Shown in pieces: positions 52,827-60,736 of a DNA stretch of 64,000 bases. Below the pieces are notes generated by a model. It was not told the DNA's origin and did not search any database. It worked only from the letters and a program-made list of their open reading frames with translations. Position 1 is the first letter of the stretch, and each line of letters starts with the position of its first letter. Source of the stretch: Bacteroidales bacterium (GTDB taxonomy: Bacteria; Bacteroidota; Bacteroidia; Bacteroidales; WCHB1-69); the NCBI GenBank assembly GCA_017554325.1, contig JAFZIP010000013.1, positions 124,001 to 188,000 of the forward strand. The letters run 5' to 3'. A program made the translations under genes and the position numbers.

Positions 52827-53932
52827 AAAGGATGTATCAATTGAAAGTTCTGGCCTGGATAGGTTCGGTGGCGCTGGCTTCGGCGCTTGCCTTCCTGCTG
52901 CTGGCATGGTTCATACCTCCGTTCAAAGCCCTTGAACCGGACAGACAGCTGTACACCATCCGCCATCAAGAGCTCCGCGACAACAACCCGCTCTACACCA
53001 ATCTGTTCCTGCAGAGCATCAAACATCACAACGGTTATCTGGTGCTGGGCACCTCGGAGAGCAACGACCTCACAGAAGGCAACTACTACGATTTTCTGAA
53101 TGCTGACACCACGTTAAAAATCGGTTTTTCCCTCGTGGCAGGCGCGGGAAGGACACCCTGCACCTACTTTCCCTTGATACAGAGCAATGATAACGTGCGT
53201 GGTTTGAAGGTGATTTTCATGATTAACCCGCGCTATTGGTGCAATCCATACGCCCGAAGCAACAAACAGTATTTCAGCCGTTATGTTTCCACCGCCGAAT
53301 ACAAACGGGCAAACCACCCCAAGAACAAGTTGGTGAATGACATTTTGAAAATCAACCGGCCGCATGTCCCTCTGGTTAACAGAATAGGTGATGGCATGTG
53401 TCTTTTTTTAGACCGGTTGCGCCGGAAATACTATCAGGATCTGGTTTTCGATTTGAAACCGGACAAATTCAGCAGAAGCCTCCATTATCTTGTGCGTCAG
53501 AAAAGTTTTGATGAGTATCCTGGTTTCGGGAAACTGGACAGCACGCAATACGACTTTGAACACAATGTGGCAAAAGGCTACAATGTGAGCGATAACCTCT
53601 TTTACGTGGACACCTCTGTCGCCTACCGGTACGATGAACTGCGGGCGATGATATCAGTATGCAAAGAGCACGACGTAGATATTACCTTTGTTGTGGGACC
53701 GTATAACAAACTGGCATTTGAGAAGGCCTGCCCCGAACAAATTCCTATGTTAGACGAGGTGTGCCAAAACATCATAAATATTTGCCGTCAAGAAAAAGTG
53801 CCTTATATAGATGCCACGGACCTGTCCGATACACCGGGAGTCTTCAAAGACACCCAACACCACAGCTCGTATGGCGCCTATTTTATCTATCTGAAAATCA
53901 AAAACTATGTTCTGGAAAAAGAAAATCGTTAG
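52823..53932 (+). CDS. DltD-like SGNH-family extracytoplasmic acyltransferase
   Basis: 369 residues with one N-terminal membrane anchor (about 8-30: VLAWIGSVALASALAFLLLA), so the catalytic part is periplasmic. GYLVLGTSESNDL places a nucleophile serine at Ser78 (GTSE, compare GSSE of DltD). KDTQHHSSYGAYF near the C-terminus supplies the Asp343-x-x-His346 pair of the SGNH/GDSL triad. In Dlt-type pathways this protein takes the acyl group from the shuttle peptide and passes it to the envelope polymer. Translationally coupled to the MBOAT gene (4-nt overlap) and overlapped by the microprotein gene (26 nt). The acyl group and acceptor are unknown. Confidence 0.82.
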   Translation: MKRMYQLKVLAWIGSVALASALAFLLLAWFIPPFKALEPDRQLYTIRHQELRDNNPLYTNLFLQSIKHHNGYLVLGTSESNDLTEGNYYDFLNADTTLKIGFSLVAGAGRTPCTYFPLIQSNDNVRGLKVIFMINPRYWCNPYARSNKQYFSRYVSTAEYKRANHPKNKLVNDILKINRPHVPLVNRIGDGMCLFLDRLRRKYYQDLVFDLKPDKFSRSLHYLVRQKSFDEYPGFGKLDSTQYDFEHNVAKGYNVSDNLFYVDTSVAYRYDELRAMISVCKEHDVDITFVVGPYNKLAFEKACPEQIPMLDEVCQNIINICRQEKVPYIDATDLSDTPGVFKDTQHHSSYGAYFIYLKIKNYVLEKENR

Positions 53933-54026
53933 AATATTGGCAGCCATCCTCATCATCGTATTGGTTTTCTTCATGCTGTTATTGCACAGCAAAGGGGACA
54001 TATCCTGCCTGTACACGAATTTTTAA
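53907..54026 (+). CDS. 39-residue membrane microprotein, DltX-like acyl-shuttle candidate
   Basis: MFWKKKIVRILAAILIIVLV is followed by FFMLLLHSKGDISCLYTNF and a stop. Positive residues at the N-terminus and a single hydrophobic helix (about 8-26) place the C-terminus outside the cytoplasm. The last six residues, CLYTNF, match the pattern of the Dlt pathway's DltX microprotein, in which a conserved C-terminal hexapeptide with a tyrosine and a final phenylalanine carries the acyl group between MBOAT and DltD. It overlaps the DltD-like gene by 26 nt in another frame, as expected for a coupled operon gene. The reading is complete and in frame; function is inferred from motif and context. Confidence 0.72.
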   Translation: MFWKKKIVRILAAILIIVLVFFMLLLHSKGDISCLYTNF

Positions 54027-54035
54027 AAGATGAAC

Positions 54036-54077
54036 GATGGGGATTCCGCCGCAAATGCGGCGGAATGGTGGTGGCTG
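54036..54077. repeat. TTCCG-hairpin-CGGAATGG repeat
   Basis: GGGGATTCCGCCGCA, AA, then TGCGGCGGAATGGTGG: an 8-bp perfect stem bracketed by TTCCG and CGGAATGG. It lies in the convergent gap after the microprotein gene and may also stop transcription, although no T-run follows. Confidence 0.7.
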
Positions 54078-54123
54078 CAGAGACAGTGCCAGTTCAGCTG
54101 CCGGAGGCAGCCGTCAAAAAGAA

Positions 54124-55110
54124 TTAAGTGTTGATGAGCCCCAGCAGCTCTTCGTTCGTCACACCGTTGAGATATTCTTGTACGTCAATGTTACACAGAA
54201 CCTCCTTCAAGGCCGTTTCTGTATGCGCAATCCCAATGAGTTTTCCAATTAGCTCGTCGGGATTCTTTTTGGAGAAGAAATCGCCGTAAATCCGCAAATC
54301 GGAAATGATTCCGTTTTTCACGTCCATGCCAATCTGCACGGTGCCGCCCTTGGTGCGCACCTTCCGCTCAATCGCATACTTTGGGGAGGCACCGTAGTTC
54401 CACTCCCAAGTGGAAAATTTCTCGTCAGCACGCTTCTGGATGCAGGCCTCCTCTTGCGGCGTGAGCGGCTCAATGGTGGTGCCCGGCTGCTGTTTCAGGA
54501 TGAAGTCCATCAGATAATCCTTGAACTCCATCACCGTCATGGGTTGGGGTAGGTGCTCCGAAATATTGGTTACGCGGCTGCGCACCGACTTCACCGCCTT
54601 GTCGTTGAACTTGTCGGGATCCACTTTCAGGGCCTGCGCGAGGTTGTGCTGCACGGTGGAGAATAGCAATGTGCCGTGCTCCAGCACGCGGTTGCCGTAA
54701 TAGACCATGGCGTTGCCCGAAATCTTCTTGTCGTGCACCACCAAGTCGTTGCGCCCGGAAAAGGCTGCGGGCACACCTAATGATTGCAACGCATCCACTA
54801 TCGGTTGCAAAAACTTCACAAAGTTGATCTCTTTCTCCTCCGGCGCGATGTTTCGGATGAAGCTAAAGTTCAGATTCCCAAGATCATGGAAAACGGCGCC
54901 GCCGCCCGTGAGCCGACGGGCCACCACAATCTTGTTTTCCTCCACAAAGGGCTGGTTGATTTCCGCTAACGTGTTCTGATGCCTTCCGATGATGATGGCG
55001 TTGGCGTTCTGCCATAACATGAAAACCTCTTCCTGTGTCTGTGTGAGCAGGTACTCCTCGGTGGCGAGGTTGAAGTAAGGCGATTGGGTGGGGAGCCAGA
55101 TGTAACGCAT
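54124..55110 (-). CDS. lplA: lipoate-protein ligase A
   Basis: 328 residues. Catalytic-domain motifs: FNLATEEYLLTQ, AIIIGRHQNTLAEIN, VVARRLTGGGAVFHDLGNLN and VHDKKISGNAMVYYGNRVLE (with the adenylate-binding lysine). A C-terminal accessory domain of about 85 residues (TWEWNYGASPKYAIERKVRT) is present, so the enzyme can activate and transfer free lipoate to 2-oxoacid dehydrogenases or GcvH. It lies downstream of the rubrerythrin gene but behind its terminator. Confidence 0.93.
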   Translation of the reverse strand: MRYIWLPTQSPYFNLATEEYLLTQTQEEVFMLWQNANAIIIGRHQNTLAEINQPFVEENKIVVARRLTGGGAVFHDLGNLNFSFIRNIAPEEKEINFVKFLQPIVDALQSLGVPAAFSGRNDLVVHDKKISGNAMVYYGNRVLEHGTLLFSTVQHNLAQALKVDPDKFNDKAVKSVRSRVTNISEHLPQPMTVMEFKDYLMDFILKQQPGTTIEPLTPQEEACIQKRADEKFSTWEWNYGASPKYAIERKVRTKGGTVQIGMDVKNGIISDLRIYGDFFSKKNPDELIGKLIGIAHTETALKEVLCNIDVQEYLNGVTNEELLGLINT

Positions 55111-55115
55111 AGGGC

Positions 55116-55144
55116 AAAAAAAACGGGCGCACTTCGGTGCGCCC
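55116..55144 (-). terminator. terminator of the reverse-rubrerythrin gene
   Basis: On the minus strand GGGCGCAC and GTGCGCCC enclose CGAA; one G and eight T follow. A classic intrinsic terminator, 11 nt after the stop codon. Confidence 0.9.
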
Positions 55145-55154
55145 TCATTAAGAT

Positions 55155-55700
55155 TTATTTCTTGAAATATCTGTTGAAAAGACCTTGGAATCCCTGGCCG
55201 TGACGGGCCTCGTCCTTGGCCATTTCATGAACGGTGTCGTGGATGGCGTCCCAGTTCATCTCCTTGGCGCGTTTGGCGATGCGCATCTTGTCGGCGCAGG
55301 CACCGCTCTCGGCCATCATGCGCTTCTCCAGGTTGGTCTTGGTGTCCCAAACCACCTCGCCGAGCAGCTCGGCGAATTTGGCGCAATGCTCAGCCTCTTC
55401 GAAAGCGTAGCGTTTGAAAGCCTCGGCTATTTCGGGATAGCCCTCGCGGTCGGCCTGGCGGCTCATGGCCAGATACATGCCCACTTCAGTAGCTTCACCC
55501 ATGAAATGTGCGTTGAGGTCCTTGATCATCTCCTCGTCAGAGTTCTTGGCAACGCCAAGCACATGTTCAGTGGCCCAGGAGAGCTCATTGTCCTTTACTT
55601 CCTCGAATTTTTCAGCAGGTTGGCCGCATTGAGGACATTTTGCCGGCGGAGTGTCACCCTCGTGCACATAACCGCAAACTTTGCATACAAATTTCTTCAT
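55155..55700 (-). CDS. reverse rubrerythrin (peroxide reductase)
   Basis: 181 residues. The N-terminal rubredoxin centre is [20 protein letters not shown] (Cys5/8/22/25 spacing), followed by a ferritin-like di-iron domain with [20 protein letters not shown] and [16 protein letters not shown]. Rubredoxin first, ferritin-like second is the order of reverse rubrerythrins, which reduce hydrogen peroxide with NADH-derived electrons in anaerobes. This suggests an anaerobic life style. No redox partner gene is adjacent. Confidence 0.93.
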   Translation of the reverse strand: MKKFVCKVCGYVHEGDTPPAKCPQCGQPAEKFEEVKDNELSWATEHVLGVAKNSDEEMIKDLNAHFMGEATEVGMYLAMSRQADREGYPEIAEAFKRYAFEEAEHCAKFAELLGEVVWDTKTNLEKRMMAESGACADKMRIAKRAKEMNWDAIHDTVHEMAKDEARHGQGFQGLFNRYFKK

Positions 55701-55737
55701 GTTTTTTTAATTTTATTGTTGTTTTTAATAAATTGAT

Positions 55738-55870
55738 GTCCCATTCACCTCATGTTCCCCATGCACCTCATGTACCTCCTTCACCCCATTCACCTCTTGC
55801 ACCCCGTGCACCCTTGAGACGCAGCATGCTGCGTCTCTACTCTAAACCCTAAACTCTAAACTCTAAACTC
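55738..55870. repeat. CACCTC-rich spacer with a GAGACGCA palindrome
   Basis: Degenerate CACCTCATGTACC repeats (55738-55812) are followed by the perfect 22-bp palindrome GAGACGCAGCA plus its complement (55816-55837), then telomere-like CTAAACTCTAAACTC repeats (to 55870). It sits between cdaA and the rubrerythrin gene. No gene or promoter was seen. Confidence 0.65.
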
Positions 55871-56659
55871 TCAACTATCTTTCGTCAAATTCTCCAGCAG
55901 CAACTGCCTCAACGTGGAGGACGTGATGTTGCGGGTGAGCTTGCCGTTTTTGCAGAGGGAGATGGCGCCGGTTTGTTCGGAGACCACCACGGCTAAGGCA
56001 TCTGTCAGTTCTGTGGAACCTAATGCGGAACGGTGGCGCAGTCCCGCGCTTTGGGGCAGTTCGTTGCTCTTGGACACGGGCAGGATGCAGCGGGCGGCCA
56101 CAATCCGGTGGTCCTTGATGATGACGGCTCCGTCGTGCAGCGGACTGTTCTTGAAGAAGATGTTCTCCAGCAACTCCGGTGTGGGAACGGCGTCAATCGT
56201 CTTGCCACTGTTGATAAACTCGTCCAACGGGGTCTTGCGCGCGAAGACAATCAGTGCGCCGGTCATGCTGTCCGACATGTGATGGCACGCCTCGCGCACC
56301 GCCTCCACCTCGACCACATAGGCGCTCTTCTTTTCCTGCTTGCCGAATTTGTCGCTGAAGAAATGCAACAATCGTCCATCGCCGATGTAGAGCAAAAACT
56401 TCCGTATTTCAGGTGCAAAAAGGATGATGATAGCCAGAATGCCGACGTTGATGACTTCGCCCAAAAGCCCGGACAAAAGGGTGAAATGGAAATATTCCAC
56501 CACTTTCCATATTATGTAGAAAATGACAACCACCCAGAACAACTTCACGGCAGCGGTGCCTTTGGCAAGCCGGTAAAGCTGATACAGCACCACCGCCACG
56601 ATGAGGATGTCGATGATGTCAATAATACGGAAGTCGATGAAACTCAGTGCTTCTGGCAT
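55871..56659 (-). CDS. cdaA: diadenylate cyclase CdaA
   Basis: 262 residues. Three N-terminal membrane segments (about 12-30, 36-55 and 60-78) are followed by a DisA_N domain: FFKNSPLHDGAVIIKDHRIV (the DGA motif) and LRHRSALGSTELTDALAVVV (the RHR motif). It condenses two ATP into c-di-AMP, which controls potassium and osmotic balance. No cdaR or phosphodiesterase gene is adjacent. The phosphate-butyryltransferase gene lies 24 nt upstream on the same strand, so co-transcription is likely. Confidence 0.95.
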   Translation of the reverse strand: MPEALSFIDFRIIDIIDILIVAVVLYQLYRLAKGTAAVKLFWVVVIFYIIWKVVEYFHFTLLSGLLGEVINVGILAIIILFAPEIRKFLLYIGDGRLLHFFSDKFGKQEKKSAYVVEVEAVREACHHMSDSMTGALIVFARKTPLDEFINSGKTIDAVPTPELLENIFFKNSPLHDGAVIIKDHRIVAARCILPVSKSNELPQSAGLRHRSALGSTELTDALAVVVSEQTGAISLCKNGKLTRNITSSTLRQLLLENLTKDS

Positions 56660-56683
56660 ATCTTCCTTACAATATATAATGTG

Positions 56684-57589
56684 TTACTTAGCGAGCAGAG
56701 CAGCTAATGAGATGGAGTAGAGTTTGGTCTTGGCGCTGTCGCCACGGGAGGAGAGCACGCAAGGTACCTTGGCACCCATCAGGATGGCACCGATCTCGGC
56801 GTGGTTGAACTTGGAGCAGCATTTGTAGAAGACGTTGCCGCTTTCGATGTTCGGGAAAAGCAAACAGTCGGCGTCGCCGGCCACATCGCTCTTCAGCTTC
56901 TTGATTTCGGCGGTCTCCTTGTCGATGGCGATGTCCAATGACAGCGGACCATCTACGTATGCGCCGGAGATCTGGCCGCGCTCGGCCATCTTGGCGATGA
57001 TGGCAGCATCGACACAGGCCTGCATGCCGGCAGACATCTGCTCCGTAGCACATACCAGCGCCACTTTCGGTTTCTCGATGCCGATGGCCTTGGCTGTGCC
57101 TACCAGATTGCGCAAGATAACCTGCTTTTGTTTCAAATCGGGCAGCAAGATGATGGCCACGTCACCCACGATCAACAATTTGTGGTAGGCGGGATTCTCA
57201 ATCACAGCCACGTGGGAGAGTGTTGCGTTGGGCGGGCAGAGGCCCTTTTCCTTGTTCAGGATGGCGCGCATGTATTTGTCGGTGGGCAGCAGACCCTTCA
57301 TCAGGATGTCGCCCTCGCCGTTGTTGATGAGGTCGCAGCTCATGGCGGCAGCCTTCACGTCAACGGTCTCGTGGATGATCTTGAACTTGTTGATGTCGAT
57401 GTTCAACTTCTTGCAAACCTGCTCAATAGCAGCCGTATCACCCACTAATGTGGCATCCACTACGCCCATTTCCACAGCGGCGTTCACAGCCTCGATGGTG
57501 TGTTCGTCGTTGGCATTTGCAGCCACCAATCTTTTTCTGGGTTTTGTCTTGACTAATTCTACTACCTGATCTAATTTCGTAATATTCAT
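56684..57589 (-). CDS. ptb: phosphate acetyl/butyryltransferase
   Basis: 301 residues from the ATG at 57589 (MNITKLDQVVELVKTKPRKR). PTA/PTB-family motifs: LMKGLLPTDKYMRAILNKEK, SHVAVIENPAYHKLLIVGDV and ALLAKPCV-like end region (GAKVPCVLSSRGDSAKTKLY). The short length and motif set favour phosphate butyryltransferase, which exchanges CoA for phosphate on acyl-CoA to feed an acyl kinase; no kinase gene is adjacent. The longer form from 57667 is excluded by the promoter box. Upstream of cdaA. Confidence 0.85.
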   Translation of the reverse strand: MNITKLDQVVELVKTKPRKRLVAANANDEHTIEAVNAAVEMGVVDATLVGDTAAIEQVCKKLNIDINKFKIIHETVDVKAAAMSCDLINNGEGDILMKGLLPTDKYMRAILNKEKGLCPPNATLSHVAVIENPAYHKLLIVGDVAIILLPDLKQKQVILRNLVGTAKAIGIEKPKVALVCATEQMSAGMQACVDAAIIAKMAERGQISGAYVDGPLSLDIAIDKETAEIKKLKSDVAGDADCLLFPNIESGNVFYKCCSKFNHAEIGAILMGAKVPCVLSSRGDSAKTKLYSISLAALLAK

Positions 57590-57628
57590 ATCATTATGTT
57601 TTAAAAATTGTTTTATTTCGATAGGCCG

Positions 57629-57656
57629 CAAAAGTACAAAAAAAAGTGTACTTTTG
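57629..57656. promoter_or_regulatory. divergent -7 boxes of ptb and apt
   Basis: Minus strand TACTTTTG (57629-57636) faces ptb; plus strand TACTTTTG (57649-57656) faces apt. Only 12 bp separate them, the same geometry as at sufC. Confidence 0.65.
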
Positions 57657-57683
57657 CACACGTTCAATTATAAGGAATACTTT

Positions 57684-58196
57684 ATGTTTGATTTTTCCAA
57701 AGTTCGTATTGTTGAAGACTTTCCAACGCCTGGCATTCACTTCTATGACATCACCACATTGTTGAAGGATGCGGATGAATTCAGAAATGTTATAAATGAC
57801 ATGTTGGAGGTTGCCAAGAAGTTCAATCCTGATGTGATTGTGGCTTTGGAAACCCGGGGCTTTTTCTTCGGCCCCACGTTGGCATATCTGATGAACATAC
57901 CGTTTGTGCCCATCCGCAAAAAGGGCAAACTGCCCGCCGCAAAATATTCCGAATCCTACGATTTGGAATATGGCACCGATGTGATCGAGATTCATCAGGA
58001 CGCCATCAAGGAGAATCAACGTATCCTTCTGTTGGACGATGTGCTGGCCACCGGAGGCACCATGAGAGCGGCGACCAAGCTCATGCGCCATTTCAACCCC
58101 TCCGCCGTGGACACCCTCTTCCTTATCGAACTGAAGGACCTCAATGGTCGCGAGAAACTCAAAGATTGCACTATAAACAGTTTAGTTCAAATATAA
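57684..58196 (+). CDS. apt: adenine phosphoribosyltransferase
   Basis: 170 residues from the ATG at 57684 (MFDFSKVRIVEDFPTPGIHF). The PRPP-binding motif ILLLDDVLATGGTMRA and the PDVIVALETRGFFFGPTLAY segment identify it. It salvages adenine to AMP with PRPP. An earlier in-frame TTG at 57654 lies inside the promoter box and is rejected. ilvE starts 27 nt downstream. Confidence 0.95.
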   Translation: MFDFSKVRIVEDFPTPGIHFYDITTLLKDADEFRNVINDMLEVAKKFNPDVIVALETRGFFFGPTLAYLMNIPFVPIRKKGKLPAAKYSESYDLEYGTDVIEIHQDAIKENQRILLLDDVLATGGTMRAATKLMRHFNPSAVDTLFLIELKDLNGREKLKDCTINSLVQI

Positions 58197-58223
58197 AAAC
58201 ATCAATAACAAACACAAGTAGAA

Positions 58224-59246
58224 ATGAAAAACATTGATTGGAAAAGTTTGTCTTTCGGTTATGTGAAAACCGATTACAATGTTCGCTGTTATTTCAGAGA
58301 CGGCAAATGGGGCGAGTTGGAAGTGACTTCCGACGAGTACATCCCGATGCACATGGCAGCCTCCTGTCTGCACTACGGTCAGGAAGCTTTTGAAGGAATG
58401 AAGGCTTTCAGAGGAAAAGACGGCAAGGTCCGCTTGTTCCGCTGGGAGGAGAACTGGAAACGTCTGAACAGCTCCGCCGACACCATCATGTTGGCTCCTA
58501 TTCCGCAAGATTTGTTCTTCGCCGCTTTGGAGAAGGTGATCAAGCTGAACGCCGAGTTCATTCCGCCTTACGGAACGGAAGGTTCTCTCTATATCCGTCC
58601 GCTGTTGATTGGTACGGGTGCCACCATCGGTGTGAAACCCGCTGATGAATACCTGTTCGTGGTGTTCGTGATGCCGGTTGGCCCGTATTTCAAAGAGGGT
58701 TTCAAACCCACCAACATGCAGATTGCGAAGGATTACGACCGTGCCGCTCCGCTGGGAACAGGTCACGTGAAAGTGGGTGGCAACTATGCAGCTTCCCTCC
58801 GCGCAGGCGAACGCGCTCACCACGAGGGCTTCAGCGCCTCCATCTTCGCCGATGCCAAGACCAAGACCTACATCGATGAGGCTGGTCCCGCCAACTTCTT
58901 CGGTATCAAGGACGGCAAATATGTGACTCCGGACTCCGGCTCCATCCTGCCTTCCATCACCAACATGAGTTTGCGCCAGATTGCCGAAGACCTCGGCCTT
59001 GTGGTGGAAAGACGCCATGTCAGACTGGATGAGATCGGCACTTTCGAAGAGGCTGGTGCCTGCGGTACCGCTGCTGTCATCTCCCCGATCCACATGATTC
59101 AGGATCGCGAAACGGGTGAAGAGTATGTCATCGCAAAAGACGGCAAACCCGGTCCTTGGAGCATCAAGATGCGCGAAATCCTCATGGGCATCCAATATGG
59201 TGAAATCGAAGACAAACACAATTGGTGCACCATCGTGGAGTGCTAA
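58224..59246 (+). CDS. ilvE: branched-chain amino acid aminotransferase
   Basis: 340 residues of the fold-type IV aminotransferases. Motifs: CLHYGQEAFEGMKAFRGKDG, RLFRWEENWKRLNSSADTIM, LYIRPLLIGTGATIGVKPAD, GTGHVKVGGNYAASL (with the PLP-binding lysine) and YIDEAGPANFFGI. Transfers amino groups between glutamate and the 2-oxoacids of leucine, isoleucine and valine. It probably shares the apt transcript and ends at a strong bidirectional terminator. Confidence 0.95.
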   Translation: MKNIDWKSLSFGYVKTDYNVRCYFRDGKWGELEVTSDEYIPMHMAASCLHYGQEAFEGMKAFRGKDGKVRLFRWEENWKRLNSSADTIMLAPIPQDLFFAALEKVIKLNAEFIPPYGTEGSLYIRPLLIGTGATIGVKPADEYLFVVFVMPVGPYFKEGFKPTNMQIAKDYDRAAPLGTGHVKVGGNYAASLRAGERAHHEGFSASIFADAKTKTYIDEAGPANFFGIKDGKYVTPDSGSILPSITNMSLRQIAEDLGLVVERRHVRLDEIGTFEEAGACGTAAVISPIHMIQDRETGEEYVIAKDGKPGPWSIKMREILMGIQYGEIEDKHNWCTIVEC

Positions 59247-59265
59247 TCGTAAAGATTGTCGAAAC

Positions 59266-59297
59266 AAAAAAGTCCCGCCAGCGGCGGGACTTTTTTT
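59266..59297. terminator. bidirectional terminator between ilvE and rplT
   Basis: AGTCCCGCC and GGCGGGACT enclose AGC; A-run on one side and T-run on the other make it work for ilvE (plus) and rplT (minus). Confidence 0.9.
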
Positions 59298-59337
59298 ATG
59301 CAGATAAACTCAAATTACGAATTTAAATTCCGAGCTA

Positions 59338-59682
59338 CTATTTTACTAAATCAACAATAGCCTTAAATGCCTCAGGATTATTCATCGCGAGGTCGGCGAG
59401 AGCTTTGCGGTTCAAAGCAACACCCTTCTTGGCCAAATTGCCCATGAGGACAGAATAGGACATGCCGTATTCGCGTGCACCCGCATTGATACGGGTGATC
59501 CACAAACTTCTGAAGTTTCTTTTCTTAGCTTTTCTATCGCGGTAAGCGTACTGTTGACCCTTTTCCCACGAATTGACTGCAACGGTCCAAACGTTTTTAC
59601 GTTTGCCGAAGTACCCACGGGTACGTTTCAAAATCTTTTTTCTTCTTGCTCTTGAAGCAACATGATTTACTGATCTTGGCAT
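59338..59682 (-). CDS. rplT: 50S ribosomal protein L20
   Basis: 114 residues, [20 protein letters not shown] at the start and [20 protein letters not shown] in the middle, both typical of L20. It binds 23S rRNA early in assembly and in other bacteria represses its own operon. Last gene of infC-rpmI-rplT; a 95-nt gap separates it from rpmI. Confidence 0.97.
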   Translation of the reverse strand: MPRSVNHVASRARRKKILKRTRGYFGKRKNVWTVAVNSWEKGQQYAYRDRKAKKRNFRSLWITRINAGAREYGMSYSVLMGNLAKKGVALNRKALADLAMNNPEAFKAIVDLVK

Positions 59683-59777
59683 AGTTAAGTTCCTTTCTTT
59701 TACGTCAGCGGTTTAATTCTTAAACTCTTCGATAGCTGATAGTAAAGTTTTTTTTTATGGGTTAATAATTGATTTGA

Positions 59778-59975
59778 CTAGCACTGTCCAAGCATTTGCT
59801 TGACGGTACGTTCCATGTTCGGTTCGACAATAGCGCTGTAAGCCAGGTTACGTTTTCTCTTGATGGATTTCTTGGTGAGAATGTGGCTGTGGTAAGCGTG
59901 ATGTCTCTTGATTTTTCCGGTGCCGGTCAGAGTGAATCTCTTCTTGGCAGCGGCTTTCGTTTTAATTTTTGGCAT
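59778..59975 (-). CDS. rpmI: 50S ribosomal protein L35
   Basis: 65 residues: [20 protein letters not shown], then [20 protein letters not shown]. Classic L35. Between infC (44 nt upstream) and rplT. Confidence 0.97.
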   Translation of the reverse strand: MPKIKTKAAAKKRFTLTGTGKIKRHHAYHSHILTKKSIKRKRNLAYSAIVEPNMERTVKQMLGQC

Positions 59976-60019
59976 TTTCTCTAAGTTTTTAAAGTTTATA
60001 TTAAGAGTTTACTGCATTC

Positions 60020-60589
60020 TTATTTCTTTGTCGATTTCGGACTGATCATGATCGTCATGTTCTTGCCTAACAACGTGGGCATTTGATCCAGTTTTCCGAA
60101 CTCTTCCAGACTCTGGGCGAAGCGCAGCAACAGCAGCTCGCCTTGGTCTTTGTATATGATGGCACGGCCCCGGAAGGTGACCATGACCTTGACTTTGTAA
60201 CCGTCTTTCAAAAACTTCTCCGCGTGCACGCATTTGAAGTTGAAGTCGTGGTCGTCCGTCTGCGGTCCCATGTGAATCTCCTTGACCACCGTCTTCGCAC
60301 TGTTGGCTTTTATCTCTTTCGCTTTCTTCTTCTGCTCGTAGAGGTATTTCTGGTAGTCCATCACCTTGCATACAGGCGGGTTGGCGTTGGGAGAAATCTC
60401 CACTAAATCAAGCTCATACTGGTCGGCAATGGCCAATGCTTCTCTCAGGGAAACAATCTTTGGCTCGAAATTCTCGCCCACCACACGGACGGTCTGCGCC
60501 GTGATGTAATTGTTGATTCTGTGCTGGGCTTCCTTTTTGGGTCTGGGACCGAATTGTCTCGGTCTGAAATTTTGAGGCGTCGTGTTCAA
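60020..60589 (-). CDS. infC: translation initiation factor IF-3
   Basis: 189 residues. The N-domain (QHRINNYITAQTVRVVGENF, LDLVEISPNANPPVCKVMDY) and C-domain (EIHMGPQTDDHDFNFKCVHA, KVKVMVTFRGRAIIYKDQGE) of IF-3 are complete. IF-3 keeps the 30S subunit free and rejects non-standard start codons. The gene itself starts with TTG, preceded at 4 nt by GGAG, a rare Shine-Dalgarno sequence in this window. An in-frame ATT lies 30 nt further upstream as an alternative start. First gene of the infC-rpmI-rplT operon; thrS is not adjacent. Confidence 0.95.
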   Translation of the reverse strand: MNTTPQNFRPRQFGPRPKKEAQHRINNYITAQTVRVVGENFEPKIVSLREALAIADQYELDLVEISPNANPPVCKVMDYQKYLYEQKKKAKEIKANSAKTVVKEIHMGPQTDDHDFNFKCVHAEKFLKDGYKVKVMVTFRGRAIIYKDQGELLLLRFAQSLEEFGKLDQMPTLLGKNMTIMISPKSTKK

Positions 60590-60648
60590 GGCTCCTTTCT
60601 TTTTGTTTTTGTTTGTAATAACTTTATTTATAATATTTTTTGGGGCGG

Positions 60649-60704
60649 CAAAAATACACTTTTTTTAATATTTTGATAGGTGTCATGTAATTTTTTTATT
60701 TTTG
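60649..60704. promoter_or_regulatory. divergent -7 boxes of infC and the barrel-protein gene
   Basis: Minus strand TATTTTTG (60649-60656) faces infC; plus strand TATTTTTG (60697-60704) faces the gene at 60737 and excludes its longer reading. Confidence 0.6.
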
Positions 60705-60736
60705 CAGCGTTAATTGGTTCCAATCCAATGTTTGGC

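Noticed and set aside
55840..55870. Telomere-like CTAAACTC repeats
   Set aside because: Only a few degenerate units within a circular-chromosome type context; counted as low-complexity spacer.
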